Part shown: piece by piece, positions 7,375 to 15,216 of the stretch
Numbering within the stretch: the first letter of the stretch is position 1
How the letters are laid out: each line of letters opens with the position of its first letter
NCBI GenBank assembly: GCA_964551435.1
Contig: CAZKBS010000004.1
Coordinates: 62,001 to 126,000, forward strand
Origin: UBA2020 sp964551435
GTDB lineage: Bacteria; Pseudomonadota; Alphaproteobacteria; Micavibrionales; UBA2020
Length of the DNA stretch: 64,000 bases
Reading direction: 5' to 3'
Program-made: the position numbers and the translations under genes
Notes under the pieces: generated by a model
Seen by the model: only the letters and a program-made list of their open reading frames with translations
What the model was told of the DNA's origin: nothing
Databases searched by the model: none

Positions 7375-9312
7375 TTATTCGCCATTCAGGCTGAACAGTA
7401 GAATGCCGTTGACGCTTTGCAGCTTCCCGCTCTCGCCGGGGTTTTGCGGCTTTTTGAAGGTGAAAGAAGACATACGCAGCTCCGCGCGCAGCAGCGTGCC
7501 TTGCGCGCGAACAATGGCTTTCGGTGCCTGCTCATCCGGCAGTTCCCGTACATTCAGGGTGACCAGTGCGGCGGCGGTTTTCTGGGTCGGCAGCACGGCG
7601 CTGTCGATGACTGTCTCGCCCGAAAGAATATCCATGCCCACATCCCCCTCGGGCGTCATGTATAGTTTGTAGCTGTCAAAACGGGCATGGTCGTCAACGA
7701 TGCGGTGCAGGGCGGCGGCGCGGTCTTCGGATATCCACCCCTGCTGCATGTAATCATAACCGTGAATACCGATCAGCTGCCCGCCGATGTTATGGGCGGA
7801 GATACTGATATAGGCGCTGTCTTCTTCGCTGCGGCTCCAGCGGGACACGTATTCCATCCCCCATGCGGCCATGATTTCTTCGGGTAGTCTATATTGGTTT
7901 GGGCAGCGACCACGCTTATCGCATCGGAGCATCTCGGCAACGGTTTTTGTGTCGCCCTTTATTTCCATGCCCAGATACCGCTTAATGTCGTCAGGGTCGG
8001 TCAGGTTTTTTGTAACTGGTGTAACCCAAGGCTCCAGCCGTTCCAGCGCGCTTCTTCCGCGCAGGTAGTCGAGGATACTGCTGATAGCGCGACGCTCTTC
8101 GAAAGAAATATTTGCACGGGCCTTCTGCACCTTCCCTTCTGTATTTAGGACCCCTGCGCTGTACAGATGTTGTTCGAGGCGCTCATACTGGCTTTTCAAC
8201 GAAACGTTCGCAGCCGACCACGGCCCGAAAGAAGCGGCAAGACACAGCGCCGCCAGCGTCAGCGGGACGTGCTTGATGTGGAACGCCGCGGGCTTTGAGA
8301 CTTTCATCAGGACAAGTACCGCCAGCCAGCCCAGGCAAAGCGCGATCGCATAGCGCTGCTCGGTCACGCCGTAATCGTTGATGCGCGTCCAGATGCCAAC
8401 AGCCAGCAGCAGCAGCGGTACGGGCAGCAGCGCATAAAACGCACGGTCAAAAAAACGCAGCAGGCGCGTGCCCTGCGCGCGCATCGGATAGATAGCAAGG
8501 TGCGTGAGCACCCCGACGGCGCCAAAGCCCGTGACCATATAGGCCAGATTGCCGCGCGGCAATTCCCACTGCGCCGCAATTTTGATGCCATAGGCATAAA
8601 GAATGCCCGTATAGGCCAGCATCATCGGGACCATCAGGTAATTCGCGATAAAGGAAACGGGCGCGGGTATGTCGCAGGTTTGCGTATCGGCTTCGAGATC
8701 GCGCGGCAATCCGGCCAGCACATAAAGCGGGAAGAACAGACACCAGCCCAGCGCCCAGATGTCGCCGTAAACTTCACCCTTGATTTTGATATCGAACAAA
8801 TAGCCGATGCTCGCCAGAATAGCCGATAGCCCGCCCGCGAGGATGAGCGTGGAGATGCCGCCGAAAATCACCGCAATCGCGCTTTTATACACAAAAGCCC
8901 AGACGGCATCGCCGCTGGCCGCGCGGCGCGCGAAGGGGGCAACCAGCAGGAAAAGCCCCAGCGCGGCGCCAAGGAAGATATGCGCCGCCGTCATCTGCGC
9001 GGGCACGAAAAACGCGGCGAATAAAACGCACAGCGCCAGAAAAGAAAACGCGCCCGATACGCTGCGGCGCGTGCCATGCCCCTCGCCGTACAGCGAGACG
9101 CCGAGCGCCAGCACAAAACCCGTGATACAGAAACAAACCGCCCGCACCAATATTTCATTATCAAACGGCAGCAGGTTATGAATTTTACCGACCACCAGCA
9201 AAGACAAAATAGCCGACAGCGCGGCGGCGCGCGGAAAGCGCTTCACCGCATCGGCCATGAACTGCGCCATGTAAAGAATGTTGAGGCGCTGAAGAAAAGG
9301 GGCACCGGACAT
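7375..9312 (-). CDS. DUF4153-type polytopic membrane protein, 645 aa
   Basis: Residues about 25-390 contain roughly ten hydrophobic segments, ending with the block WTRINDYGVTEQRYAIALC, which is typical of DUF4153 inner-membrane proteins. The remaining 250 residues are soluble, probably extracytoplasmic, and carry no motif I recognise. An ATG at 9312 with GGAG 7 nt upstream supports the start. The gene converges on the peptidase gene with only 18 nt between stops and follows pyruvate kinase on the same strand. The molecular role of the family is unknown. Confidence 0.85.
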   Translation of the reverse strand: MSGAPFLQRLNILYMAQFMADAVKRFPRAAALSAILSLLVVGKIHNLLPFDNEILVRAVCFCITGFVLALGVSLYGEGHGTRRSVSGAFSFLALCVLFAAFFVPAQMTAAHIFLGAALGLFLLVAPFARRAASGDAVWAFVYKSAIAVIFGGISTLILAGGLSAILASIGYLFDIKIKGEVYGDIWALGWCLFFPLYVLAGLPRDLEADTQTCDIPAPVSFIANYLMVPMMLAYTGILYAYGIKIAAQWELPRGNLAYMVTGFGAVGVLTHLAIYPMRAQGTRLLRFFDRAFYALLPVPLLLLAVGIWTRINDYGVTEQRYAIALCLGWLAVLVLMKVSKPAAFHIKHVPLTLAALCLAASFGPWSAANVSLKSQYERLEQHLYSAGVLNTEGKVQKARANISFEERRAISSILDYLRGRSALERLEPWVTPVTKNLTDPDDIKRYLGMEIKGDTKTVAEMLRCDKRGRCPNQYRLPEEIMAAWGMEYVSRWSRSEEDSAYISISAHNIGGQLIGIHGYDYMQQGWISEDRAAALHRIVDDHARFDSYKLYMTPEGDVGMDILSGETVIDSAVLPTQKTAAALVTLNVRELPDEQAPKAIVRAQGTLLRAELRMSSFTFKKPQNPGESGKLQSVNGILLFSLNGE

Positions 9313-9368
9313 GGCGGATCTCCGCTGTTCAATCTATGGGTAATGAAATAAAACTTTGAAATAACCGC

Positions 9369-10790
9369 TTATTCCACCCACGCAATGCGCAGGATGTTCG
9401 TCGCGCCCGGGGTGCCGAAGGGGACGCCGGCGGTGATGACCACGCGCTGGCCCTTGGCGGCGATGTGCTGCTGCTGCGCCAGAGCCACGGCTTTTTTCAC
9501 CATGTCGCCGAAATTGTCGACGTCTTCGGTTTGCACCGGATAGACGCCATAGGACAGTTGCATGCGGCGCGCGACGTGCAGGTTCGGCGTCAGGCTCATG
9601 ATGGTCACGGTCGGGCGTTCGCGCGCGGTGCGCAGCGTCGTCGAGCCGGACGTTGTGTAATTCACAATCGCCGCCGCGCCGATGGTGGTCGCGACATCCG
9701 AGGCCGCGGATGTAATCGCGTCCGACGGGGTGTTGTCGGGGTCGGGGTGTTCGGCGTCCATGATTTTGCGGTAAAGGTCGTCAACTTCCACGTCGGCGGC
9801 GATGCGGTCCATGATGGAAACGGCTTCGAGCGGGTAATCACCCGAAGCGGTTTCCGCAGACAGCATCACGGCATCGGCGCCGTCGTAAATGGCGGTTGCA
9901 ACGTCGGATGCCTCCGCCCGTGTCGGGCGGGGGGAGGAGATCATGCTCTCCAGCATCTGCGTGGCGATGATGACGGGCTTGCCGGCCTGACGGCAATGGC
10001 GCACGACGCGCTTTTGCACGCTCGGCACTTTTTCGGCGGGGATTTCAACGCCCAGATCGCCGCGCGCCAGCATCACGGCATCGGCAAGGTCGATGATGGG
10101 CTCCAGCTGCGCGATGGCGGAGGGTTTTTCGAGTTTCACCATGACCTTCGCGCGGCCATCGATGAGCTTGCGCGCTTCGGCCACGTCCTGCGGCGTTTGC
10201 ACGAAGGACAGCGCAATCCACTCCACGCCCATCGCAATCGCGGCTTCAAGGTCGCGGCGGTCTTTGTCGGTCAGAATAGATACTTTCAACAGCACGTTGG
10301 GCAGGTTCACGCCCTTGCGGTCCGACAGGCGCTTGCCCGCGATCACTTCGGTCTCGACGAAGTCCTTGCCTTTTTTGACAACGTGCAAATGCACTTTACC
10401 ATCATCAAGCAGCACGTCCGCGCCTTCGACCAGCACTTCGAGGATTTCGGGATGCGGCAGATACACGCGCTGCTGCGTGCCCGGCGTGGGGTCGCTATCC
10501 AGCGTGATGCGCATGCCTTTTTCAATATCGATGAAGCCATCCTTGAACGTGCCGAGGCGCAGCTTCGGCCCTTGCAGGTCGGCGAAAACGCCGATGGGGC
10601 GGCCGACATCTTTTTCAACCGCGCGGATGATGTCGAGACGCTTTTTGTGGTCTTCGTGCGTGCCGTGGCTGAAGTTCATGCGGAAAATATCCGCGCCGGC
10701 TTCGAACAGGGCGCGTACCATTTCCGGCGTCGATGACGCGGGGCCCAGCGTGGCGACGATTTTGGTCTTGCGATTGCGTTTGAAATGCAT
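9369..10790 (-). CDS. pyk: Pyruvate kinase, 473 aa
   Basis: Converts phosphoenolpyruvate and ADP to pyruvate and ATP in the cytoplasm. The N-terminus KIVATLGPASSTPEM, the FRMNFSHGTHEDH loop, the metal and substrate site in VMLARGDLGVEIP, the signature VKLEKPSAI, and ATQMLESMI with DVATAIYDGADAVMLSAE are all present. The C-terminal regulatory domain is complete. Length is standard. It is divergent from the disrupted thioesterase gene, with about 190 nt between the starts. Nothing suggests an unusual isoform. Confidence 0.97.
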   Translation of the reverse strand: MHFKRNRKTKIVATLGPASSTPEMVRALFEAGADIFRMNFSHGTHEDHKKRLDIIRAVEKDVGRPIGVFADLQGPKLRLGTFKDGFIDIEKGMRITLDSDPTPGTQQRVYLPHPEILEVLVEGADVLLDDGKVHLHVVKKGKDFVETEVIAGKRLSDRKGVNLPNVLLKVSILTDKDRRDLEAAIAMGVEWIALSFVQTPQDVAEARKLIDGRAKVMVKLEKPSAIAQLEPIIDLADAVMLARGDLGVEIPAEKVPSVQKRVVRHCRQAGKPVIIATQMLESMISSPRPTRAEASDVATAIYDGADAVMLSAETASGDYPLEAVSIMDRIAADVEVDDLYRKIMDAEHPDPDNTPSDAITSAASDVATTIGAAAIVNYTTSGSTTLRTARERPTVTIMSLTPNLHVARRMQLSYGVYPVQTEDVDNFGDMVKKAVALAQQQHIAAKGQRVVITAGVPFGTPGATNILRIAWVE

Positions 10791-10933
10791 GTTTTGATCC
10801 GGCGGCTGTAGGGTGAATCCTGCGTGCGGGCGAAACCCTGAAACACGCGCCTATAGAAACATTTTTAGGCCCGCAGGCGCAACCGGTAATCGGGCGCGGC
10901 AACGCTCGCGTTTTGCCATAAGTGTGAATGATT

Positions 10934-10962
10934 TTGACAAGCCCGCCGCCGCGGTCTATGTA
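10934..10962 (+). promoter_or_regulatory. Sigma70-type promoter of the disrupted thioesterase gene
   Basis: TTGACA at 10934-10939 and TATGTA at 10957-10962 are separated by 17 nt. The predicted start of transcription is about 12 nt upstream of the start codon at 10982, with an AAAGGA ribosome site between. The signals are well preserved although the gene behind them is interrupted. Confidence 0.7.
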
Positions 10963-11103
10963 AGCCGCAAAGGATACCACCATGCAGCATCTCTACCCCG
11001 TTACCATCCGCGAAACCCATATCGACAGCCTTGGCCATGTGAACAATGCCGTTTACCTGACGCTGTTCGAAGAAGCGCGCTGGGAATGGATTACCGCCGG
11101 CGG

Positions 11104-11826
11104 CTACAATCCTTCTCGTTTCAAACCGAAGATTGCCGCCGGGGCAAAGTCGGGGTCTTCTGCACCTTCCCATTCCTTGGGATCGGCCCTTCTGGAATAG
11201 GTGGATCGAGCTCGCTGGGCTCGTTCCTGCTGCAGAGGCTCCAGCCACGGCAGATACTTATCAACGACACCTTTTGTGATAGGTTTTTTGGTCATCTCCA
11301 GCGTGATGGATTTGAGCGTGACGCCATCGCCAAATGCTTTGTCCAGGTCGCTGGCAAACACGCGCGTAACCGTTTTCCGGTTGTTGATGTCCTTGAAGTA
11401 CGCGAAGTCCGGATACCATTTCGGCGATACCTCTGTCGGCCCCGCATGGAGGGTCCTAAAGCGCCTGATGCTATTTGGCATGAGACTGCCTTCCTCCTCG
11501 GAAAAAACCAAGAAAGGAAGCATCTTGCTGTAGCGCATGCCCCAAAGATCTTCTGTCGTCAGGGCAAACAACACGCCGCGAGAACCAAGATCGACGACAA
11601 CCGCTTCACCATAGGAAAGTTGTATCTGCCCGCCGCTGACCTCAGGAAGGATCTTAGGCTCACGCCAAGCGAACACCTCGCGCACGGCACTGCCTGATTT
11701 CAACCCTTCCGGCGTTTCGACGATGACGGTCATCTTGTACCGCCACGTGCCGGAGGGGAAGGATGTATTCCACCAGGCGATGACGCCAAGCACCATCACG
11801 CCGATGAGGCCGAATAACACTTTCAT
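11104..11826 (-). CDS. Membrane-anchored unknown protein, copy 1, 240 aa
   Basis: Residues 1-18 form a hydrophobic anchor or signal (MKVLFGLIGVMVLGVIAWW), followed by NTSFPSGTWRYKMTVIVETP, which is shared with the copy at 11912. A beta-rich domain follows and then a basic, low-complexity tail. The start overlaps the preceding 30-codon ORF by ATGA, with GGGAG 8 nt upstream. The TAG stop uses bases at the insertion junction with the thioesterase gene, so the original C-terminus may have been slightly different. Function unknown; probably exported or anchored in the inner membrane. Confidence 0.7.
   Translation of the reverse strand: MKVLFGLIGVMVLGVIAWWNTSFPSGTWRYKMTVIVETPEGLKSGSAVREVFAWREPKILPEVSGGQIQLSYGEAVVVDLGSRGVLFALTTEDLWGMRYSKMLPFLVFSEEEGSLMPNSIRRFRTLHAGPTEVSPKWYPDFAYFKDINNRKTVTRVFASDLDKAFGDGVTLKSITLEMTKKPITKGVVDKYLPWLEPLQQERAQRARSTYSRRADPKEWEGAEDPDFAPAAIFGLKREGL
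11693..11776 (-). repeat. 84-nt perfect direct repeat, copy 1 (partner at 12528-12611)
   Basis: These 84 bases, coding for the N-terminal region of the 240-aa protein, are identical to 12528-12611 in the 250-aa gene. Identity includes silent positions and stops abruptly at both ends, while flanking sequence is clearly diverged. Recent gene conversion between old paralogs explains this better than a recent duplication. Confidence 0.9.
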
Positions 11827-11915
11827 ACGTCGTTCTCCCTTTGCCAGAACATCAAGGCCCGCAGCGTCGCTTTACGGGCGGCGTCTATCCGACCATGGGC
11901 CGGGTCGATCGTCAT
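11823..11915 (-). CDS. 30-aa micro-ORF, copy B, coupled to both neighbours
   Basis: ATG at 11915 overlaps the TGA of the 250-aa gene (ATGA at 11915-11912), and its own TGA overlaps the ATG of the 240-aa gene (ATGA at 11826-11823). AGGAGG lies about 5 nt before its start. It encodes HGRIDAARKATLRALMFWQ in the middle. A second copy of the same frame, with similar peptide sequence and the same length, precedes the other paralog. Either it is a translated coupling peptide or a remnant of a larger gene's C-terminus. Confidence 0.5.
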   Translation of the reverse strand: MTIDPAHGRIDAARKATLRALMFWQRENDV

Positions 11916-12664
11916 TTCATTCCTCCTATGGAGCCGAAAGCATCTGCGTTAATCCTTCTTGGATCGCCGTAAGGCAAGCTCAGAAACCATTTCATGTGTT
12001 CGCGCTGGTTCGCATAGGAAGGCATGTATCTTCCCACCACGCCGCGCGTTACCTCTTCATCCGTCATCTCGACCGTGACAGACTTCAGCCGCACGCCCGC
12101 GCCGTAGATTTCCGCGAAATGGTCTTTCGTGATGCATCGAGAATAGTCATTCCGAACGCTTATCTGTGGGTTAGTGCAAGGCTCCATCTCCAGCACAAGC
12201 TCTACGGTCTTCGAGTCGTCGCTGTCCTTGAAGTGAACGAAGAGCGGATACAATTCGGGCGAGATGTCAACCGGCCCCGCTTTCAGCGTGCTGTAATACT
12301 TGAGTCCCTCTGGTGTCGTTCCGCCATACTTGCTGGGAAAAACGTAAAAAGGCAGGTTTGCGGCATGATCGTAACCAAGCCTGTATCCATTCAGTAGGGC
12401 AAACAGAACGCCACGTTCGCCAAGATCCACAACAACGGCTTCGCCGTATTTGAGACCGGCATATCCGCCTTTTTGTTCGGGAAAAATCTTCGGCTCACGG
12501 ATGGCCGATACTTCCCGGACGGCACTACCTGATTTCAACCCTTCCGGCGTTTCGACGATGACGGTCATCTTGTACCGCCACGTGCCGGAGGGGAAGGATG
12601 TATTCCACCAGACGGCCACGCCGACTGCAAACGCGCCGATGATGACAAATAACACTTTACTCAT
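11912..12664 (-). CDS. Membrane-anchored unknown protein, copy 2, 250 aa
   Basis: Same architecture as the gene at 11104: hydrophobic N-terminus VLFVIIGAFAVGVAVWW, then NTSFPSGTWRYKMTVIVETP, a mixed beta-rich domain and a polar C-terminus. Beyond the first third the two proteins diverge markedly, and this copy has an extra loop containing EPCTNPQISVRNDYSRC with a possible disulfide. Start ATG at 12664 overlaps the TGA of a 30-codon ORF and has GGGGGG 8 nt upstream. Family and role are not recognised; an exported or periplasm-facing location is inferred. Confidence 0.75.
   Translation of the reverse strand: MSKVLFVIIGAFAVGVAVWWNTSFPSGTWRYKMTVIVETPEGLKSGSAVREVSAIREPKIFPEQKGGYAGLKYGEAVVVDLGERGVLFALLNGYRLGYDHAANLPFYVFPSKYGGTTPEGLKYYSTLKAGPVDISPELYPLFVHFKDSDDSKTVELVLEMEPCTNPQISVRNDYSRCITKDHFAEIYGAGVRLKSVTVEMTDEEVTRGVVGRYMPSYANQREHMKWFLSLPYGDPRRINADAFGSIGGMK
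12528..12611 (-). repeat. 84-nt perfect direct repeat, copy 2 (partner at 11693-11776)
   Basis: Second copy of the identical block, in the 250-aa gene. It encodes the segment from the first conserved Trp-Trp-Asn neighbourhood to the Lys-Ser-Gly part of the shared motif. Both copies have the same orientation and lie 835 bp apart. Confidence 0.9.
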
Positions 12665-12753
12665 GCCGCGATCCCCCCTTGCCAGAACAAAAAGGCTCGC
12701 AGCTTCGCTTTACGAGCGGTGTCTATCCGACCATGGGATGGCGAAGCCGTCAA
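12661..12753 (-). CDS. 30-aa micro-ORF, copy A, coupled to the 250-aa gene
   Basis: A TTG at 12753 opens a 30-codon frame whose TGA overlaps the ATG of the 250-aa gene (ATGA at 12664-12661). The peptide core is HGRIDTARKAKLRAFLFWQ, matching copy B at most positions. There is no convincing ribosome site before the TTG, and the frame stays open further upstream, so its true start is uncertain. The ribosome site of the next gene lies inside this ORF. Confidence 0.4.
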   Translation of the reverse strand: MTASPSHGRIDTARKAKLRAFLFWQGGIAA

Positions 12754-12797
12754 CAAAAAAGGCGGCGGCGGGGTAATGCGCGATTTTACAGAGCGTT

Positions 12798-12933
12798 CTA
12801 ACGCTCCTGCTTCGCCTTTTGTCCTTCGATGAAGGCCTGCATAGCTCCGATGGAGTCTGCACGTTCGCAGTTGGAAGTAAAATCTTCGCGGTCGCTGTTC
12901 TGGTCGAGCGGGAACACGAGAAGAGCAAAGCCA
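12798..12933 (-). pseudogene. C-terminal fragment of an unknown small protein, cut at the insertion edge
   Basis: Reading leftwards from the right edge of the insertion, a frame with good protein character runs GFALLVFPLDQNSDREDF, then SNCERADSIGAMQAFIE, and stops at TAG 12800-12798. It has no start inside the insert because the edge truncates it. A 7-bp inverted repeat, GAGCGTT/AACGCTC at 12791-12806, overlaps the stop. The pattern recalls C-termini of small proteins common in alphaproteobacterial phage or accessory regions, from memory only. Confidence 0.45.
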
Positions 12934-13405
12934 TACGGGCTTGAACAAATCCGCGAATACCGCCAAAGCCCTGTCATTCTGGACGTCACGGCGAAATTCC
13001 TGCGTGAAGTGCATTTGCGCGAACAGGTCACCATCGAAAGCCGCCTGATGTCCTACGAAGGCAAAATCGCCAAGCTGGAGCAAGATATGGTCCGCATGGA
13101 TGCGGAGGGGCGTAAAACCGTCTGCTGCGCGGCGGTCTTTACCATGGGGTTTTTCGACCTTGAAACCCGCAAGCTGATCGCCCCGACGCCGCTGTGGAAA
13201 CGTGCGCTGGGTCTGCCGGAATAAAAACTTTTTAATATCAATAGATTAGATTGACCCCTGCGGCGGGGTTGACGCTGTGCGGCCGCGGGATTAGTCTGCC
13301 GCACAGATTCTGAAAATAATTATTTTATATGCCACGAGGCCCGCGCCGCCCAAACCGCCGCGCACACAAAAATCAATATCCCGCGCCACAACCAGAAGAA
13401 ACATC

Positions 13406-14689
13406 ATGACCCTTTCGCCCCGCCCTGAAACAGCCGAAATCCAAAAACCGCAGATGGATGCGGATGTGGTCATCATCGGGGGCGGGCCGGTCGGGCTCTG
13501 GACGGCGCTGCAGGTTAAAAAGCGCGCGCCGCAGCTGCATGTGCGTGTCTATGAACGCTACAGCGAATACCAGCGCAGCCATATCCTGCGCCTCGAAAAT
13601 TTTTCGATGAATGTTTACGCCAAAAAATCCGGCGATGAAGCCGAAGCGCAATTCCTGCGCGAGGTGCTGGGCGAAAAACTTGCCAATTCCTTTAAGGCGG
13701 CGGCAGGCACGGGCACCGTATTCGTGCGCACCAACGACCTCGAACATGCGCTGAAGGAACATGCCCGCGCGCTGGGCATCGAAACGGTTTTGCGCCGCAT
13801 CGACAGCCCCGAAGAGGCCGTGCGCGACAACCCGCGCTGCAAAACTTTCATCGCCGCTGACGGCGCGCATAGCAAAATGCGCACGGCCCTGCTGGGCGAA
13901 GACGCCGTGACGGATTATCCCATGCAATATGTGGTCGAGGTGAAATATCAGGCAGAGGGCCGCGCGGAGACGCTCGATTTTCTTGGCGACCAGTACAAGG
14001 CGAATAAACTCTTGTCGAACATGGTGTTCGAATATGTCGGCCGCGAGAAAGAGGGTAAAACCCCCGTTACGCTGCGGTTTTTCGTCGATGCCGATACCTA
14101 TGGCGCCATTCCGCAAGCGGGCTTCAAAGACCCGCTGACGGTGGGCGATGCGCGTCTGCCTGCGAACCTGCGTCAGGATATCAAAACCTATATGAACATC
14201 CGCGCCGAAAAAGCGGGGGAGGTCTATGCCGCAGGTTCCGCCAAGCTGAGCAAGCTCACCCTCTCCGTTTATTCCGCGAAAAAATTCGCGGTCGCGAAAG
14301 AGGGGCGCGGCTGGTTTATCGTGGGCGATGCCGCGATGGGCGTGCCGTATTTCCGCGCGCTCAATGCAGGCCTGATCATGGGCTCGCAGCTGGCCACCAT
14401 CGTCACGCGCAAATATGCGTCTCCGTCGGTCAAGGCGGCGGCGTTCAACCTGCTGCGTCCGCTCGACAAGGCATGGGAATTTACGGGCGCGCATGGCAAG
14501 AACATGGCGCTCAAGGCCTATGACGCCTTTCGCGGCGCGAGCGCCGGCGTGCCGTGGGAAATGGTGAAATGGGACGATGCGGATGTCGCGCGTTTCAAAA
14601 CGGCGCCGCATCCGGCGTTTGATACGCCCGCGGCACCTGCACCCGCGCCGTCGCCCGCCGCCACGCCGCGGCAGCCTCCCAAACCCTGA
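13406..14689 (+). CDS. FAD-dependent monooxygenase-like protein, 427 aa
   Basis: The N-terminus carries an FAD-binding Rossmann motif in DVVIIGGGPVGLWTAL, then an acidic residue closing the second strand (RVYERYSEY). The third FAD motif is GWFIVGDAAMGVPYFRALNAG, as in p-hydroxybenzoate hydroxylase/UbiH-type enzymes, with FIAADGAHSKMR in between. The last 35 residues are alanine/proline-rich and likely disordered. The substrate cannot be read from the sequence. The gene stands alone, followed by a strong hairpin terminator at 14705. Confidence 0.82.
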   Translation: MTLSPRPETAEIQKPQMDADVVIIGGGPVGLWTALQVKKRAPQLHVRVYERYSEYQRSHILRLENFSMNVYAKKSGDEAEAQFLREVLGEKLANSFKAAAGTGTVFVRTNDLEHALKEHARALGIETVLRRIDSPEEAVRDNPRCKTFIAADGAHSKMRTALLGEDAVTDYPMQYVVEVKYQAEGRAETLDFLGDQYKANKLLSNMVFEYVGREKEGKTPVTLRFFVDADTYGAIPQAGFKDPLTVGDARLPANLRQDIKTYMNIRAEKAGEVYAAGSAKLSKLTLSVYSAKKFAVAKEGRGWFIVGDAAMGVPYFRALNAGLIMGSQLATIVTRKYASPSVKAAAFNLLRPLDKAWEFTGAHGKNMALKAYDAFRGASAGVPWEMVKWDDADVARFKTAPHPAFDTPAAPAPAPSPAATPRQPPKP

Positions 14690-14704
14690 TGTTCAGCGCA
14701 TAAA

Positions 14705-14739
14705 AAAACGCCGGCGCTGCCAAAGCAGACCGGCGTTTT
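14705..14739. terminator. Bidirectional hairpin terminator
   Basis: AAAACGCCGG at 14705-14714 pairs with CCGGCGTTTT at 14730-14739, with A/T tracts on both sides, between the plus-strand monooxygenase and the convergent minus-strand gene at 14839. Confidence 0.8.
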
Positions 14740-14787
14740 GTGTATGCCCTGCCGCCGTGTGTTACGGAGTAGGGCGGCAGGACGCCT

Positions 14788-14829
14788 GCCGCCTGAAAAC
14801 ACATGCCGAAAGCATGGTCTTCAGGCGGC
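14788..14829 (-). other. Nested inverted repeat downstream of the 125-aa gene
   Basis: GCCGCCTGAA at 14788-14797 pairs with TTCAGGCGGC at 14820-14829. The loop contains a second hairpin, CATGC/GCATG at 14802-14816. The element sits 9 nt past the stop of the minus-strand gene. It has no strong T-tract directly after it, so it may protect mRNA ends rather than terminate. Confidence 0.5.
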
Positions 14830-14838
14830 GTGGGAAGG

Positions 14839-15216
14839 TCAGCTATGGGCATCCAGACCGGGCGTGCGGCGACGGCCCAGCGTTTCGCTGTGCACGTTCG
14901 GCGTCGGACGCTCCGGCGGGTGACCGCCCGCATTCAGCGCGCGCTGGCCGCGGCTGTTGAGTTCCGCTTCCGACAGGCGCATGCGGATTTCCTCGATACG
15001 CTCGCGGCGATTGCCGTGCGGGTTGTGCGGCTGGTGGAAATGCGACGCCTCGTTCGCCAGTGCCGCCAGCACAAAGACCGATACCAGATTTTTGAAAGAT
15101 ATATCCGGCAGGCTGCGGCGGTTGCGGCCCGGGCGGGCGCTCGATGAGTTGAATGTTTGTTCTAATTCAGGGCGCAATGAATCACGTTGCGCCTTATGGC
15201 GGAAGAAACCGCGCAT
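14839..15216 (-). CDS. Unknown basic protein with short hydrophobic segment, 125 aa
   Basis: ATG at 15216 has AGAGGTG about 5 nt upstream, which decides against the longer frame. Residues about 35-55 (ISFKNLVSVFVLAALANEAS) could be a short membrane helix or a buried helix. The rest is Arg-, Asn- and His-rich, with HNPHGNRRERIEEIRMRL forming a charged helix. I do not recognise the family. The gene has its own promoter with an operator-like palindrome and faces the monooxygenase convergently. Confidence 0.55.
   Translation of the reverse strand: MRGFFRHKAQRDSLRPELEQTFNSSSARPGRNRRSLPDISFKNLVSVFVLAALANEASHFHQPHNPHGNRRERIEEIRMRLSEAELNSRGQRALNAGGHPPERPTPNVHSETLGRRRTPGLDAHS

Larger units (their letters stand above)
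11108..12936 (-). other. 1,829-bp insertion in the thioesterase gene carrying a duplicated gene module
   Basis: The edges are defined by the two halves of the thioesterase: TAC at 11105-11107 on the left and TAC at 12934-12936 on the right. The insert is therefore flanked by a 3-bp direct repeat, or the junction simply has 3-bp microhomology. It holds, on the minus strand, a gene fragment cut at the right edge, a 30-codon ORF, a 250-aa gene, a second 30-codon ORF and a 240-aa gene. No transposase, recombinase or terminal inverted repeat is visible. Composition looks less GC-rich than the neighbours. Confidence 0.75.
10982..13224 (+). pseudogene. 4HBT (YbgC/FadM-like) acyl-CoA thioesterase split by an insertion
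   Basis: The first 42 codons (10982-11107) give a typical hot-dog thioesterase N-terminus with the catalytic-loop sequence HIDSLGHVNNAVYL and FEEARWEW. The rest is found 1.83 kb downstream, at 12937-13224: GLEQIREYRQSPVILDVT, a middle with FLREVHLREQVTIESRL, and the C-terminal FTMGFFDLETRKL. Joining TAC at 11105-11107 directly to GGG at 12937 restores one uninterrupted frame of 137 aa, the normal family length. As sequenced, translation from 10982 stops at 11198-11200 after 72 residues, so the gene is presumably inactive. A promoter and ribosome site remain in front. Confidence 0.85.

Noticed and set aside
11108..12936. Insertion sequence or integron cassette in the thioesterase gene
   Set aside because: No transposase, terminal inverted repeats, integrase or attC-like structure seen; the insert has several genes and a cut gene fragment.
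12661..13083. 140-codon minus-strand ORF spanning the right insertion edge
   Set aside because: Most of it is antisense to the thioesterase C-terminus; only its last 30 codons (micro-ORF copy A) have independent support.
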